Positions 7,802 to 15,295 of a stretch of 40,160 nt of DNA are shown piece by piece. The DNA lies in NCBI GenBank assembly GCA_002369195.1, contig DFEW01000071.1:1-40160 (forward strand), in the 5' to 3' direction. Made by a program: the position numbers and the translations under genes. Source of the DNA: Christensenella sp. UBA3792. GTDB lineage: Bacteria; Bacillota; Clostridia; Christensenellales; CAG-138. Under the pieces are notes generated by a model. The model searched no databases, was not told the DNA's origin, and worked only from the letters and a program-made list of their open reading frames with translations. Position 1 is the first letter of the stretch, and each line of letters begins with the position of its first letter.

Positions 7802-8928
7802 ACGGAACCTATTACCTTTATGCCGAACGCCTGTCCGTCGGCTACAACGGCAGACCGCTGATCGAGAACATCGAGATCGGAGTGCGCCGCGGCGAGATTC
7901 TGACGCTGATCGGACCGAACGGCTCGGGAAAATCCACGATCCTGAAAAGCATCATCCGCGAACTGAAGCCGATCGCCGGAACCGTTGTGCTCGACGGACG
8001 CGACATGGCTTCCCTGCGCGAGCGCGACGTTGCCGAAAAGCTGGCCATCGTGATGACGGAGCGGATCCGGGGCGAGCTGATGACCTGTCGGGACGTCGTC
8101 GCAACCGGACGCTACCCGTATACGGGCAGACTCGGGATTCTGCGCGCACAGGATCATGCGATCGTCGACGACGCGATCCGCACCGTGCATGCGGAGGACT
8201 TCGCGGAGTGCCCGTTCAACGAGATCTCCGACGGACAGCGGCAGCGGATCCTGCTTGCGCGGGCGATCTGCCAGCAGCCGGAGATCATCGTGCTCGATGA
8301 GCCGACGTCTTTTTTGGACATCCGGCATAAGCTGGAACTTTTGGATATTTTGAAAACCATGGTGCGCGAGAAGAACGTCGCGGTCATCGTGTCGCTGCAC
8401 GAGCTCGACCTCGCCGAGAAGATCTCCGACCGCGTGCTTTGCGTGGCAAACGGACGCATCGATCGCTGCGATACGCCGGATAACATTTTTCACGGGGCGT
8501 ACATCTCCGCACTGTACGGCATCGAAACAGGCAGCTACAACCCGCTGTTCGGCAGCGTGGAGCTTCCGAAGGTTTCGGGCGAACCGCAGGTGTTCGTCAT
8601 CGGCGGCGGCGGCAGCGGCGTGCCGGCGTACCGCGCGCTGCAAAGGCGGGGGATCCCGTTTGCGGCGGGCATCCTTGCCGAAAGCGATCTCGACTGGCCG
8701 GTCGCAAACGCGCTTGCCGCGGAGCTGTTTTCGATACCCGCATTTGCCGCGGCGGACGCGCAGACGGAACAGGATGCGGTGTCGCGCATGCGCGCGATCG
8801 GAAAGGTCGTCTGCACGGTTCCCGCCTTCGGCGAAACGAATGCGGCAAACCGAAGATTATACGAAGCGGCGAAGGCGGCGGGAATCCTCGTCGATCCCGA
8901 CGCGCTTTTGAAGGGGGTCGAAGCATGA
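7798..8928 (+). CDS. btuD: ABC transporter ATPase BtuD-like, with C-terminal extension
   Basis: The first ~255 residues form a FecE/BtuD-type ATPase: Walker A GPNGSGKST, a Q-loop region, a signature reading ISDGQRQR instead of LSGGQ, Walker B IIVLDEPT and the H-loop His in IVSLHELD. Residues ~260-376 are an extra domain not needed for ATPase function. It starts with a glycine-rich VFVIGGGGSGVPAYRAL, a dinucleotide-like beta-alpha turn, and contains a second Rossmann-like half; its role is unknown to me. A regulatory nucleotide- or ligand-sensing domain is a guess. The gene overlaps both neighbours by four bases, so translational coupling is likely. Confidence 0.92.
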   Translation: MNGTYYLYAERLSVGYNGRPLIENIEIGVRRGEILTLIGPNGSGKSTILKSIIRELKPIAGTVVLDGRDMASLRERDVAEKLAIVMTERIRGELMTCRDVVATGRYPYTGRLGILRAQDHAIVDDAIRTVHAEDFAECPFNEISDGQRQRILLARAICQQPEIIVLDEPTSFLDIRHKLELLDILKTMVREKNVAVIVSLHELDLAEKISDRVLCVANGRIDRCDTPDNIFHGAYISALYGIETGSYNPLFGSVELPKVSGEPQVFVIGGGGSGVPAYRALQRRGIPFAAGILAESDLDWPVANALAAELFSIPAFAAADAQTEQDAVSRMRAIGKVVCTVPAFGETNAANRRLYEAAKAAGILVDPDALLKGVEA

Positions 8929-9917
8929 CGACCCTTTTGCCGCTTACCCTGCTTTCCGTGCTTGCGGGGTTCTTGATCGACTGCGTGCTCGGCGATCCGT
9001 ACCGGCTTCCGCATCCGGTCGTGCTGATCGGCAAGCTGATTTCGTTCTCCGAAAAGACGCTCCGGAAGGTGTTCGCAAAGACCGATCGCGGCGCTTTTTG
9101 CGCGGGGCTTTGCATGGCGATCCTCGTGCCGATCCTGTCCGCAGGCGTCGCATTCGGCATTCTGTTCGGACTTTATAAGCTCAGCCCGTGGGCGTATTTT
9201 GCGATGAGCAGCATCATGTGCTGGCAGTGCTTTGCGGCGCGATGCCTTGCAAACGAGGCGAACAAGGTCGTGACAGCGCTGGAGTGCGACGGACTCGACG
9301 CGGGCAGAAAGCGCATCGCCATGCTGGTCGGGCGCGACACGGAATCGCTGTCCGAAACGCAGGTGCTGAAGGCGACGGTCGAGACCGTGGCAGAGAACGC
9401 ATCGGACGGCGTGATCGCGCCGATGCTCTGGATGATCCTGTTCGGTGCGGTCGGCGGATTCTTCTATAAGGCGATCAACACCATGGATTCCATGGTCGGA
9501 TACAAGAACGAACGTTACCTGCATTTCGGACGCGCCGCCGCAAAGCTCGACGACGCGGCAAACTATATTCCGGCGCGGCTTTCGGCGCTGGCGATGATCG
9601 CGGTCGCGCCGATCGTGCGGCTCGACGGGAAAAACGCGTTCCGCATTTGGAAACGTGACCGCAGAAAACACGCAAGCCCGAATTCCGCACAGACCGAATC
9701 CGTCGCGGCAGGCGCGCTGCACATCGAGCTTGCGGGACCCGCAAGCTATTTTGGAACCATTCTGCAAAAGCCGACGCTCGGCGATCCGGACCGTCCGATC
9801 GCGCGCGGCGACGTCGCAAAAACCTGCGCGCTCATGTACGGCGCAAGCATTCTGACGCTTGTACTGACGGAAGCGATCGGGCTCGGCATTTGCGCTCTGG
9901 GAGGATTCTTGCCATGA
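8925..9917 (+). CDS. cbiB: Adenosylcobinamide-phosphate synthase CbiB
   Basis: CbiB (CobD in the aerobic naming) attaches (R)-1-amino-2-propanol phosphate, or ethanolamine phosphate, to adenosylcobyric acid. The 330-residue membrane protein starts with the family signature GFLIDCVLGDPYRLPHPV and continues with ETVAENASDGVIAPMLW, NTMDSMVGYKNERYLHFG and DDAANYIPARLSA, all conserved in CbiB. Several hydrophobic segments fit an inner-membrane location. The next gene makes its amino-alcohol substrate. Start ATG 8925 overlaps the btuD-like stop; the stop overlaps the next ATG. Confidence 0.96.
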   Translation: MTTLLPLTLLSVLAGFLIDCVLGDPYRLPHPVVLIGKLISFSEKTLRKVFAKTDRGAFCAGLCMAILVPILSAGVAFGILFGLYKLSPWAYFAMSSIMCWQCFAARCLANEANKVVTALECDGLDAGRKRIAMLVGRDTESLSETQVLKATVETVAENASDGVIAPMLWMILFGAVGGFFYKAINTMDSMVGYKNERYLHFGRAAAKLDDAANYIPARLSALAMIAVAPIVRLDGKNAFRIWKRDRRKHASPNSAQTESVAAGALHIELAGPASYFGTILQKPTLGDPDRPIARGDVAKTCALMYGASILTLVLTEAIGLGICALGGFLP

Positions 9918-10966
9918 TTCTCGGCAACGAATACGTGCACGGCGGCGATGTGTATCAAAACCGCGTGACGCTCGACTTTTCGGCGAACGTCAATCCGCTC
10001 GGCACGCCCGAAGCGGTCAAGGCGGCGATCCGCAAGGCGGCGGAGGACATCTGCCGCTATCCGGATCCTTACTGCAGCGCACTGCGCGCATCGCTGGCGG
10101 CGCGGCACGGCGTACCGGACGATGCGATCCTGTGCGGGAACGGCGCGGCGGAGCTGATCTTTTCGTTCGCCTCTGCGCTGAAACCGAAAACCGCGCTGCT
10201 GCCGGTGCCGTCGTTTTCCGAATACGAAACCGCGCTCCGCGCCGCAGGCGCCGAACCGGCTTTTTACCCGCTTCTCAGAACAAACGGGTTTGCGCTTACG
10301 GAGGAGATCCTCGGCGCGATCACGGACGGCACGGACGCGCTGATGCTTTGCTCGCCGAACAATCCGACAGGACGAAGCGTTGCGCCGGACCTGCTCTTGA
10401 AGATTCTCGACCGCTGCCGCAGCACCGGCACATGGCTGTTTTCGGATGAATGTTTTGTCGACCTGACCGATGCGGGGAAAGCGTTTTCGCTGATCGATCA
10501 TATTCGGGAAGGCGATCGCGTGCTGATCCTGCGCGCGTTTACCAAGGCGTACGGCATGGCGGGCGTGCGGCTCGGCTACGCGGTCTCGAAACATCGGGAA
10601 CTTTTTCGAAAGATGACCGAAACCGTACAGCCGTGGAATGTTTCGACCGTCGCGCAGCGCGCCGGTCTTGCCGCGCTGGACTGTCCCGACTGGGCGGCGC
10701 AGGCGCGGGCGCTGTTCGCACAGGAGAAGCCGTATCTGATGCGCGAACTGACGGCGCTCGGCGTCGCCGTTTTCGCGGGAGACGCGAACTATCTGCTGCT
10801 GTCCGGCGTGCCGGAACTGTATGAAAAACTGCTGCAAAGGGGTATTCTGGTCCGCGACTGCAGCAATTACCGCGGGCTGCAAAAAGGCGACGTGCGCATC
10901 GCGGTGCGCACGCATGCGGAAAACGCGGCGCTGATCGCGGCGATCTCGGAGGTGCTGCATGGATAA
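9914..10966 (+). CDS. cobD: L-threonine-O-3-phosphate decarboxylase (CobD, PLP enzyme)
   Basis: This 350-residue fold-type I PLP enzyme supplies aminopropanol phosphate for CbiB by decarboxylating threonine phosphate. It shows the HisC-like layout: GGDVYQ near the start, DFSANVNPLG, SPNNPTG, the PLP-lysine motif FTKAYGMAGVRLGYA and an Arg-containing tail (DVRIAVRTHAENAALI). ATG 9914 is chosen over an upstream in-frame ATG at 9890, because it overlaps the cbiB stop, sits behind GGGAGGATT, and gives the usual family N-terminus. A histidinol-phosphate aminotransferase is the alternative by sequence alone, but the cbiB neighbour favours CobD. Confidence 0.92.
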   Translation: MILGNEYVHGGDVYQNRVTLDFSANVNPLGTPEAVKAAIRKAAEDICRYPDPYCSALRASLAARHGVPDDAILCGNGAAELIFSFASALKPKTALLPVPSFSEYETALRAAGAEPAFYPLLRTNGFALTEEILGAITDGTDALMLCSPNNPTGRSVAPDLLLKILDRCRSTGTWLFSDECFVDLTDAGKAFSLIDHIREGDRVLILRAFTKAYGMAGVRLGYAVSKHRELFRKMTETVQPWNVSTVAQRAGLAALDCPDWAAQARALFAQEKPYLMRELTALGVAVFAGDANYLLLSGVPELYEKLLQRGILVRDCSNYRGLQKGDVRIAVRTHAENAALIAAISEVLHG

Positions 10967-12101
10967 GACCGGCATCGAAGAATACTTCATCGAAAAGGAC
11001 GGCAAGCGGTTGCACTTTGGCTTTACCACCGGAACCTGCGCCGCGGCGGCGGCAAAGGCGGCGACGGTCCTGCTGCTTTCCGGCAATGCGCCGCAGACGG
11101 TTTCGATCCGTACGCCGAAGGGGATCGATCTTATGCTCCCGGTTCTCGAACCGGTGCGCGGGGACGGCTTTGCAAGCTGCGCGATCCGGAAGAATGCCGG
11201 AGACGATCCGGACGTGACCGACGGCGTACTGGTCTATGCGCGCGTTTCAAAGCGCGCACAACCGGGCATTGCGATCGACGGCGGCGTCGGCGTGGGCCGG
11301 GTCACAAAGCCCGGGCTCAAGCAGGCGATCGGGGAAGCCGCAATCAACCCCGTCCCGCGCGAGATGATCCGTCTCGCGATCGAGCAAGTCGCGAAGGATT
11401 ACGACGGCGAAGGCGGATTCTCGGCGGTGATCTCCGTTCCCGCGGGCGTTGCGCTCGCCGAAAGGACGTTCAACCCGCGGCTCGGCATCGAGGGCGGGAT
11501 CTCGATCCTCGGCACAAGCGGCATCGTGGAGCCGATGAGCGAGGATGCGCTGATCGACAGCATCGCGCTCGAGATCCGGCAGAAGCGGGCGCTGGGCGAA
11601 TCGCTTTTGATCCTGACGCCCGGCAACTACGGCGCGGATTTTTTACGGGAACGGTATGGCGTGCCGGATGCGCGGATCGTCAAGTGCTCGAACTACATCG
11701 GAAAGGCGCTGGATGCCGCGATCGATGCGGGATTCGGGCGCGTGCTGCTGGCAGGGCACATCGGAAAGCTCGTCAAGCTTTCCGGCGGCATGATGAACAC
11801 GCACTCGCGCGAGGGCGACTGCCGCGCGGAACTGATGGCTGCGGCGGCGCTGCTTGCGGGCGCGGACGCGGACACGGCGCGGACCGTGCTCGATTGCGTA
11901 ACGACCGACGAAATGCTGCGCATTCTGGAGGAACAGGGGCTGTTGGAGCCGACGATGGACGTCGTCAAACGGCGCATCGAATTCGCGCTGCACGCGCGCG
12001 TCAAGGGACGGATCGAGACCGGCGTGATCGTGTTCACGACACAGAACCGAACGCTCCTGCTGACCGATGCGGCGCGCGCATGGACGGAGGCAGGGCTGTG
12101 A
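10959..12101 (+). CDS. cbiD: Cobalt-precorrin-5B C1-methyltransferase CbiD
   Basis: CbiD methylates C1 of the corrin ring in the oxygen-independent pathway. The 380-residue protein starts with the diagnostic FGFTTGTCAAAAAKAA and has the conserved GGVGVGRVTKPGL, INPVPREMI, GGISILGTSGIVEPMSE and HIGKLVKLSGGMMNTHSR stretches. Length is normal. It overlaps the preceding cobD by eight bases and the following cbiL start by four (GTGA). Confidence 0.97.
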   Translation: MDKTGIEEYFIEKDGKRLHFGFTTGTCAAAAAKAATVLLLSGNAPQTVSIRTPKGIDLMLPVLEPVRGDGFASCAIRKNAGDDPDVTDGVLVYARVSKRAQPGIAIDGGVGVGRVTKPGLKQAIGEAAINPVPREMIRLAIEQVAKDYDGEGGFSAVISVPAGVALAERTFNPRLGIEGGISILGTSGIVEPMSEDALIDSIALEIRQKRALGESLLILTPGNYGADFLRERYGVPDARIVKCSNYIGKALDAAIDAGFGRVLLAGHIGKLVKLSGGMMNTHSREGDCRAELMAAAALLAGADADTARTVLDCVTTDEMLRILEEQGLLEPTMDVVKRRIEFALHARVKGRIETGVIVFTTQNRTLLLTDAARAWTEAGL

Positions 12102-12784
12102 AGAAGGGCGTTTTATCCGGCGTCGGCGTGGGTCCGGGCGATCCGCAGCTGCTGACGCTGAAGGCGATGCGGCGCATCGAATCGTGCGATGTGCTTGCGA
12201 TCCCGCATCGATGCGCGGCGGACTGTACCGCATACGGGATTGCGTGCCGCGCGGTCCCCTGCGCAAAGGACAAGCCGCTGCTGTGCATCGATCTGCCGAT
12301 GACGCACGATCGGGCGGCAAGGGAGCGCGCGTATGAGACCGGCGCGGACGCGATCTGTGCCGCGCTCGATGCGGGAAAGAACGTTGCGTTTGTGACGCTC
12401 GGCGATCCGACCGTGTATTCGACGTTCGCGTACCTGTCCGGGCGCGTCGAACGACGCGGTTTTTCGGTCGAATGGATCCCCGGCGTGCCGTCGTTCTGCG
12501 CGGCGGCAGCGGAGCTCAGAGAACCGCTCTGCACCGACCGGCAGGCGCTGCACATCGTTCCGGGCGGCGCGGACGCGGGCGACGCGCTTGCGCTTTCGGG
12601 AACAAAAGTTTTTATGAAGGGTGCGCTTCCGACGCTGCTTTGTGCGCTCGGCGAGGGCGGGCATGCGGCAAAGGCGGTCGAAAACTGCGGCATGCCGGAG
12701 CAGCGCATCTATCGCGGAACGGACGAAATTCCGGCCGATGCCGGGTACTATCTTGTCACGATCGTAAAGGAGAATCAAACATGA
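12098..12784 (+). CDS. cbiL: Cobalt-factor II C20-methyltransferase CbiL
   Basis: The 228-residue SAM-dependent tetrapyrrole methylase adds the C20 methyl group early in the pathway. N-terminal GVGVGPGDPQLLTLKAMRRI, FVTLGDPTVYSTF and IPGVPSFCAAAA are typical of CbiL/CobI. The start is GTG 12098, which shares TGA with the cbiD stop and lies behind GGAGGCAGG; the frame upstream is open but antisense-like and overlaps cbiD. No ATG start is available near the family N-terminus. Confidence 0.95.
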   Translation: MKKGVLSGVGVGPGDPQLLTLKAMRRIESCDVLAIPHRCAADCTAYGIACRAVPCAKDKPLLCIDLPMTHDRAARERAYETGADAICAALDAGKNVAFVTLGDPTVYSTFAYLSGRVERRGFSVEWIPGVPSFCAAAAELREPLCTDRQALHIVPGGADAGDALALSGTKVFMKGALPTLLCALGEGGHAAKAVENCGMPEQRIYRGTDEIPADAGYYLVTIVKENQT

Positions 12785-13539
12785 TCCATTTTGTAGGCGC
12801 AGGGTGCGGCGCGGCCGACCTGATCACGGTGCGCGGACAGCGGCTTTTGGCGGAGGCGGATGTCATCATTTATGCGGGATCGCTGGTGAACCCCGCGCTG
12901 CTCGAAAACAGAAAGGACGGCTGCCGCGTGTACAACAGCGCCGAAATGACGCTCGAAGAGGTGCTGGCAGTCATGTATGACGCGGAGGAAAAGGGGCTTC
13001 TGACCGTTCGCCTGCATACGGGCGATCCGTGTCTGTACGGCGCGATCCGCGAGCAGATGGACGCGCTCGACAAAAGGGGCATCCGATACGATTACACGCC
13101 GGGCGTCAGCGCGTTCTGCGGTGCGGCGGCGGCGCTCAACATGGAATACACGCTGCCGGACGTTTCGCAAAGCGTCGTGATCACGCGCATGGCGGGAAGA
13201 ACCCCTGTGCCGGAGCGCGAAAGCGTTCGCGCGTTTGCCGCGCATCGGGCGACGATGGTGCTGTTTTTAAGCGCCGGTCTGCTCGAAAAAGCGCAGGAGG
13301 AGCTGCTCGCAGGCGGCTATGAACCCGATACGCCCGCCGCGATCGTCTATAAGGCGAGCTGGCCGGACGAGCGCACGTACCTTTGCACAGTGTCCTCGCT
13401 CGCGGCATGCGCGCTGGAAAACAACGTCAGAAAGACCGCGCTCATCATCGTGGGCGATGCGGTGAAGCAAAGCGGCTATGCGCGTTCCGAGCTTTACAAT
13501 CCGACGTTTGCGACGGGGTTCCGTTCGGCAAAGGAGTAA
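12781..13539 (+). CDS. cbiF: Cobalt-precorrin-4 C11-methyltransferase CbiF
   Basis: CbiF methylates C11 using SAM. The 252-residue protein begins MIHFVGAGCGAADLITVRG, followed by IIYAGSLVNP, LHTGDPCLYGAI and TPGVSAFCGAAAALNMEYTLP, all diagnostic of CbiF/CobM. Start ATG 12781 overlaps the cbiL stop and has AAAGGAG upstream. The C-terminus carries RSELYNPTF, a family end motif. Confidence 0.97.
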   Translation: MIHFVGAGCGAADLITVRGQRLLAEADVIIYAGSLVNPALLENRKDGCRVYNSAEMTLEEVLAVMYDAEEKGLLTVRLHTGDPCLYGAIREQMDALDKRGIRYDYTPGVSAFCGAAAALNMEYTLPDVSQSVVITRMAGRTPVPERESVRAFAAHRATMVLFLSAGLLEKAQEELLAGGYEPDTPAAIVYKASWPDERTYLCTVSSLAACALENNVRKTALIIVGDAVKQSGYARSELYNPTFATGFRSAKE

Positions 13540-13542
13540 CGG

Positions 13543-14571
13543 ATGAAGATTCGGATCGTATCCTTTACCGTACACGGAGAGCAAACCGCGCGACGCGTCA
13601 AAGATGCGCTTGCATCCGCAGGGCATGCCTGCCGCCCGTTCGCGCCGGAATCGCTTTGCAAGCCCGGCGACGAACCGCTGTGCGTGCCGGTATCCGACTG
13701 GGCGGGGGACGGCTTTCAAAATGCCGACGCGCTGGTATTCGTGTGCGCCGCGGGCATTGCGGTTCGCGCGATCGCGCCGTGGGTGCGGGACAAGACGACC
13801 GACCCCGCCGTGCTCGTGCTCGACGAGAAAGGAACCTACGTGATCCCGCTGCTGTCGGGGCATCTGGGCGGCGCGAACGCGCTGGCGAACGCGCTGTCGG
13901 CAGCGATCGGCGCAACGGCTGTCGTCACCACCGCGACCGATCTGAACGGACTGTTCGCGGTCGACGTGTTCGCAAAGAACAATCACCTGTTTATCGCGGA
14001 CATGGAAGCCGCAAAGGCGGTTTCGGCGGCGCTGCTGCGGGGCGAGCCCGTGGGCTTTCGCTCGGACTTTTTGGTGCGCGGAACGCTCCCGAAGGGACTG
14101 ACCCGGGACGATGCGCCGATCGGTATCTATATCACGCAAACGGAGCAAACGCCGTTTGCGCGCACGCTTCGGCTGATCCCGAAACGCTATGCGCTCGGCG
14201 CGGGCTGCCGCAGGAACAAGCGTGCGGACGCGCTGGAGGCGTTCTTTCGCCGCGAACTGCACGCCGCCGGCGTGCCGGCCTCGGCGCTGCGCTGCATCGC
14301 GAGCATCGACCTGAAGCGGGACGAGCCGGGACTGTCGGCGGTCGCAAACGCGTTCGGCGTGCCGTTTGAGACATTCACCCGCGACGAACTGAACGCGGTT
14401 ATCGGCACGTTTTCGCAGTCGGCGTTCGTGCGGGAAACGACCGGCGTGGACTGCGTATCGGAGCGCGCGGCGGTGAGAGCGTCCCAAGGAGAACTGGTTG
14501 TCAAAAAGGTCGCGGAGGACGGCATGACCTTCGCACTGGCTGTATACGGGGAGGAGATCGCATTTGAATAA
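13543..14571 (+). CDS. cbiG: Cobalt-precorrin 5A hydrolase CbiG
   Basis: CbiG opens the delta-lactone of cobalt-precorrin 5A and releases acetaldehyde, the step that replaces oxygen-dependent ring contraction. The 342 residues show the N-terminal domain motif VFVCAAGIAVRAIAPWV.DK and IPLLSGHLGGANALA, and the C-terminal CobE-like domain starting ALGAGCRRNKRADALEAFF with the FxRDELN element. Three bases separate it from cbiF; it overlaps cbiH by eight bases. Length is normal for the full two-domain protein. Confidence 0.96.
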   Translation: MKIRIVSFTVHGEQTARRVKDALASAGHACRPFAPESLCKPGDEPLCVPVSDWAGDGFQNADALVFVCAAGIAVRAIAPWVRDKTTDPAVLVLDEKGTYVIPLLSGHLGGANALANALSAAIGATAVVTTATDLNGLFAVDVFAKNNHLFIADMEAAKAVSAALLRGEPVGFRSDFLVRGTLPKGLTRDDAPIGIYITQTEQTPFARTLRLIPKRYALGAGCRRNKRADALEAFFRRELHAAGVPASALRCIASIDLKRDEPGLSAVANAFGVPFETFTRDELNAVIGTFSQSAFVRETTGVDCVSERAAVRASQGELVVKKVAEDGMTFALAVYGEEIAFE

Positions 14572-15295
14572 GCTGTATGTGGTGGGACTGGGTCCCGGAA
14601 GCTTTGAAGGCATGACGCTTGCGGCGCAAAGCGCGCTCAACGCGTCGGACGTGATCGTCGGATACACGGTCTATATCGACCTGATCCGCGCGCATTTTCC
14701 GGACAAGGAATTCCGTTCCACGCCGATGCGCAGGGAGGTCGACCGCGTGCGCATGGCGCTCGAAATCGCGGCGGAGGGAAGGACCGTGTCGATGGTCTGC
14801 TCCGGCGACGCGGGCGTATACGGAATGAGCGGGCTTTGCGAAGCGCTTTTGCCGGAGTATCCCGGCGTGGAGATCGAGACGGTGCCCGGCGTGTCCGCGA
14901 TGCTTTCCGGCGCCGCAATCTTAGGCGCGCCGCTGATGCACGATTTCGCGGTGATCTCGCTGTCCGACCTTCTGACGCCGTGGGAAAAGATCGAAAAGCG
15001 GCTTCTTGCGGCGGCGCAGGCGGACTTCGTGATCTGCCTTTATAATCCTTCGAGCCGCAAGCGCAGCGACTATCTGTCCCGCGCGTGCGATCTGGTCCTG
15101 CGATTCGCTTCGCCCGAGACGGTATGCGGCATCGCAAGAAACATCGGCAGGGAAGGACAGCAGACGCGCGTGCTGACGCTTTCCGAACTCAGGGATGCCG
15201 AGACGGACATGTTCAGCACCGTGTTTATCGGAAACTCCGAGACAAGGATCATCAACGGAAAAATGGTCACGCCGAGAGGGTATTTGCATGACTGA
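14564..15295 (+). CDS. cbiH: Cobalt-precorrin-3 C17-methyltransferase CbiH
   Basis: CbiH methylates C17 with ring contraction. The 243-residue protein starts LYVVGLGPGSFEGMTLAAQ and has DVIVGYTVYIDLI, VCSGDAGVYGMSGL, VPGVSAMLSGAAILGAPLMHDF, ISLSDLLTPW and YNPSSRKR, the classic CbiH/CobJ signatures. No fused ferredoxin or CbiG domain is present. Start ATG 14564 lies within the end of cbiG behind GGGGAGGAG; its stop overlaps the next gene. Confidence 0.97.
   Translation: MNKLYVVGLGPGSFEGMTLAAQSALNASDVIVGYTVYIDLIRAHFPDKEFRSTPMRREVDRVRMALEIAAEGRTVSMVCSGDAGVYGMSGLCEALLPEYPGVEIETVPGVSAMLSGAAILGAPLMHDFAVISLSDLLTPWEKIEKRLLAAAQADFVICLYNPSSRKRSDYLSRACDLVLRFASPETVCGIARNIGREGQQTRVLTLSELRDAETDMFSTVFIGNSETRIINGKMVTPRGYLHD

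Noticed and set aside
9890..9913. Upstream ATG for the cobD gene
   Set aside because: It would add eight residues inside cbiB; the ATG at 9914 has a better binding site and overlaps the cbiB stop.
11684..12097. Long in-frame extension ahead of cbiL
   Set aside because: It overlaps cbiD in another frame and shows no methylase features; GTG 12098 gives the normal N-terminus.
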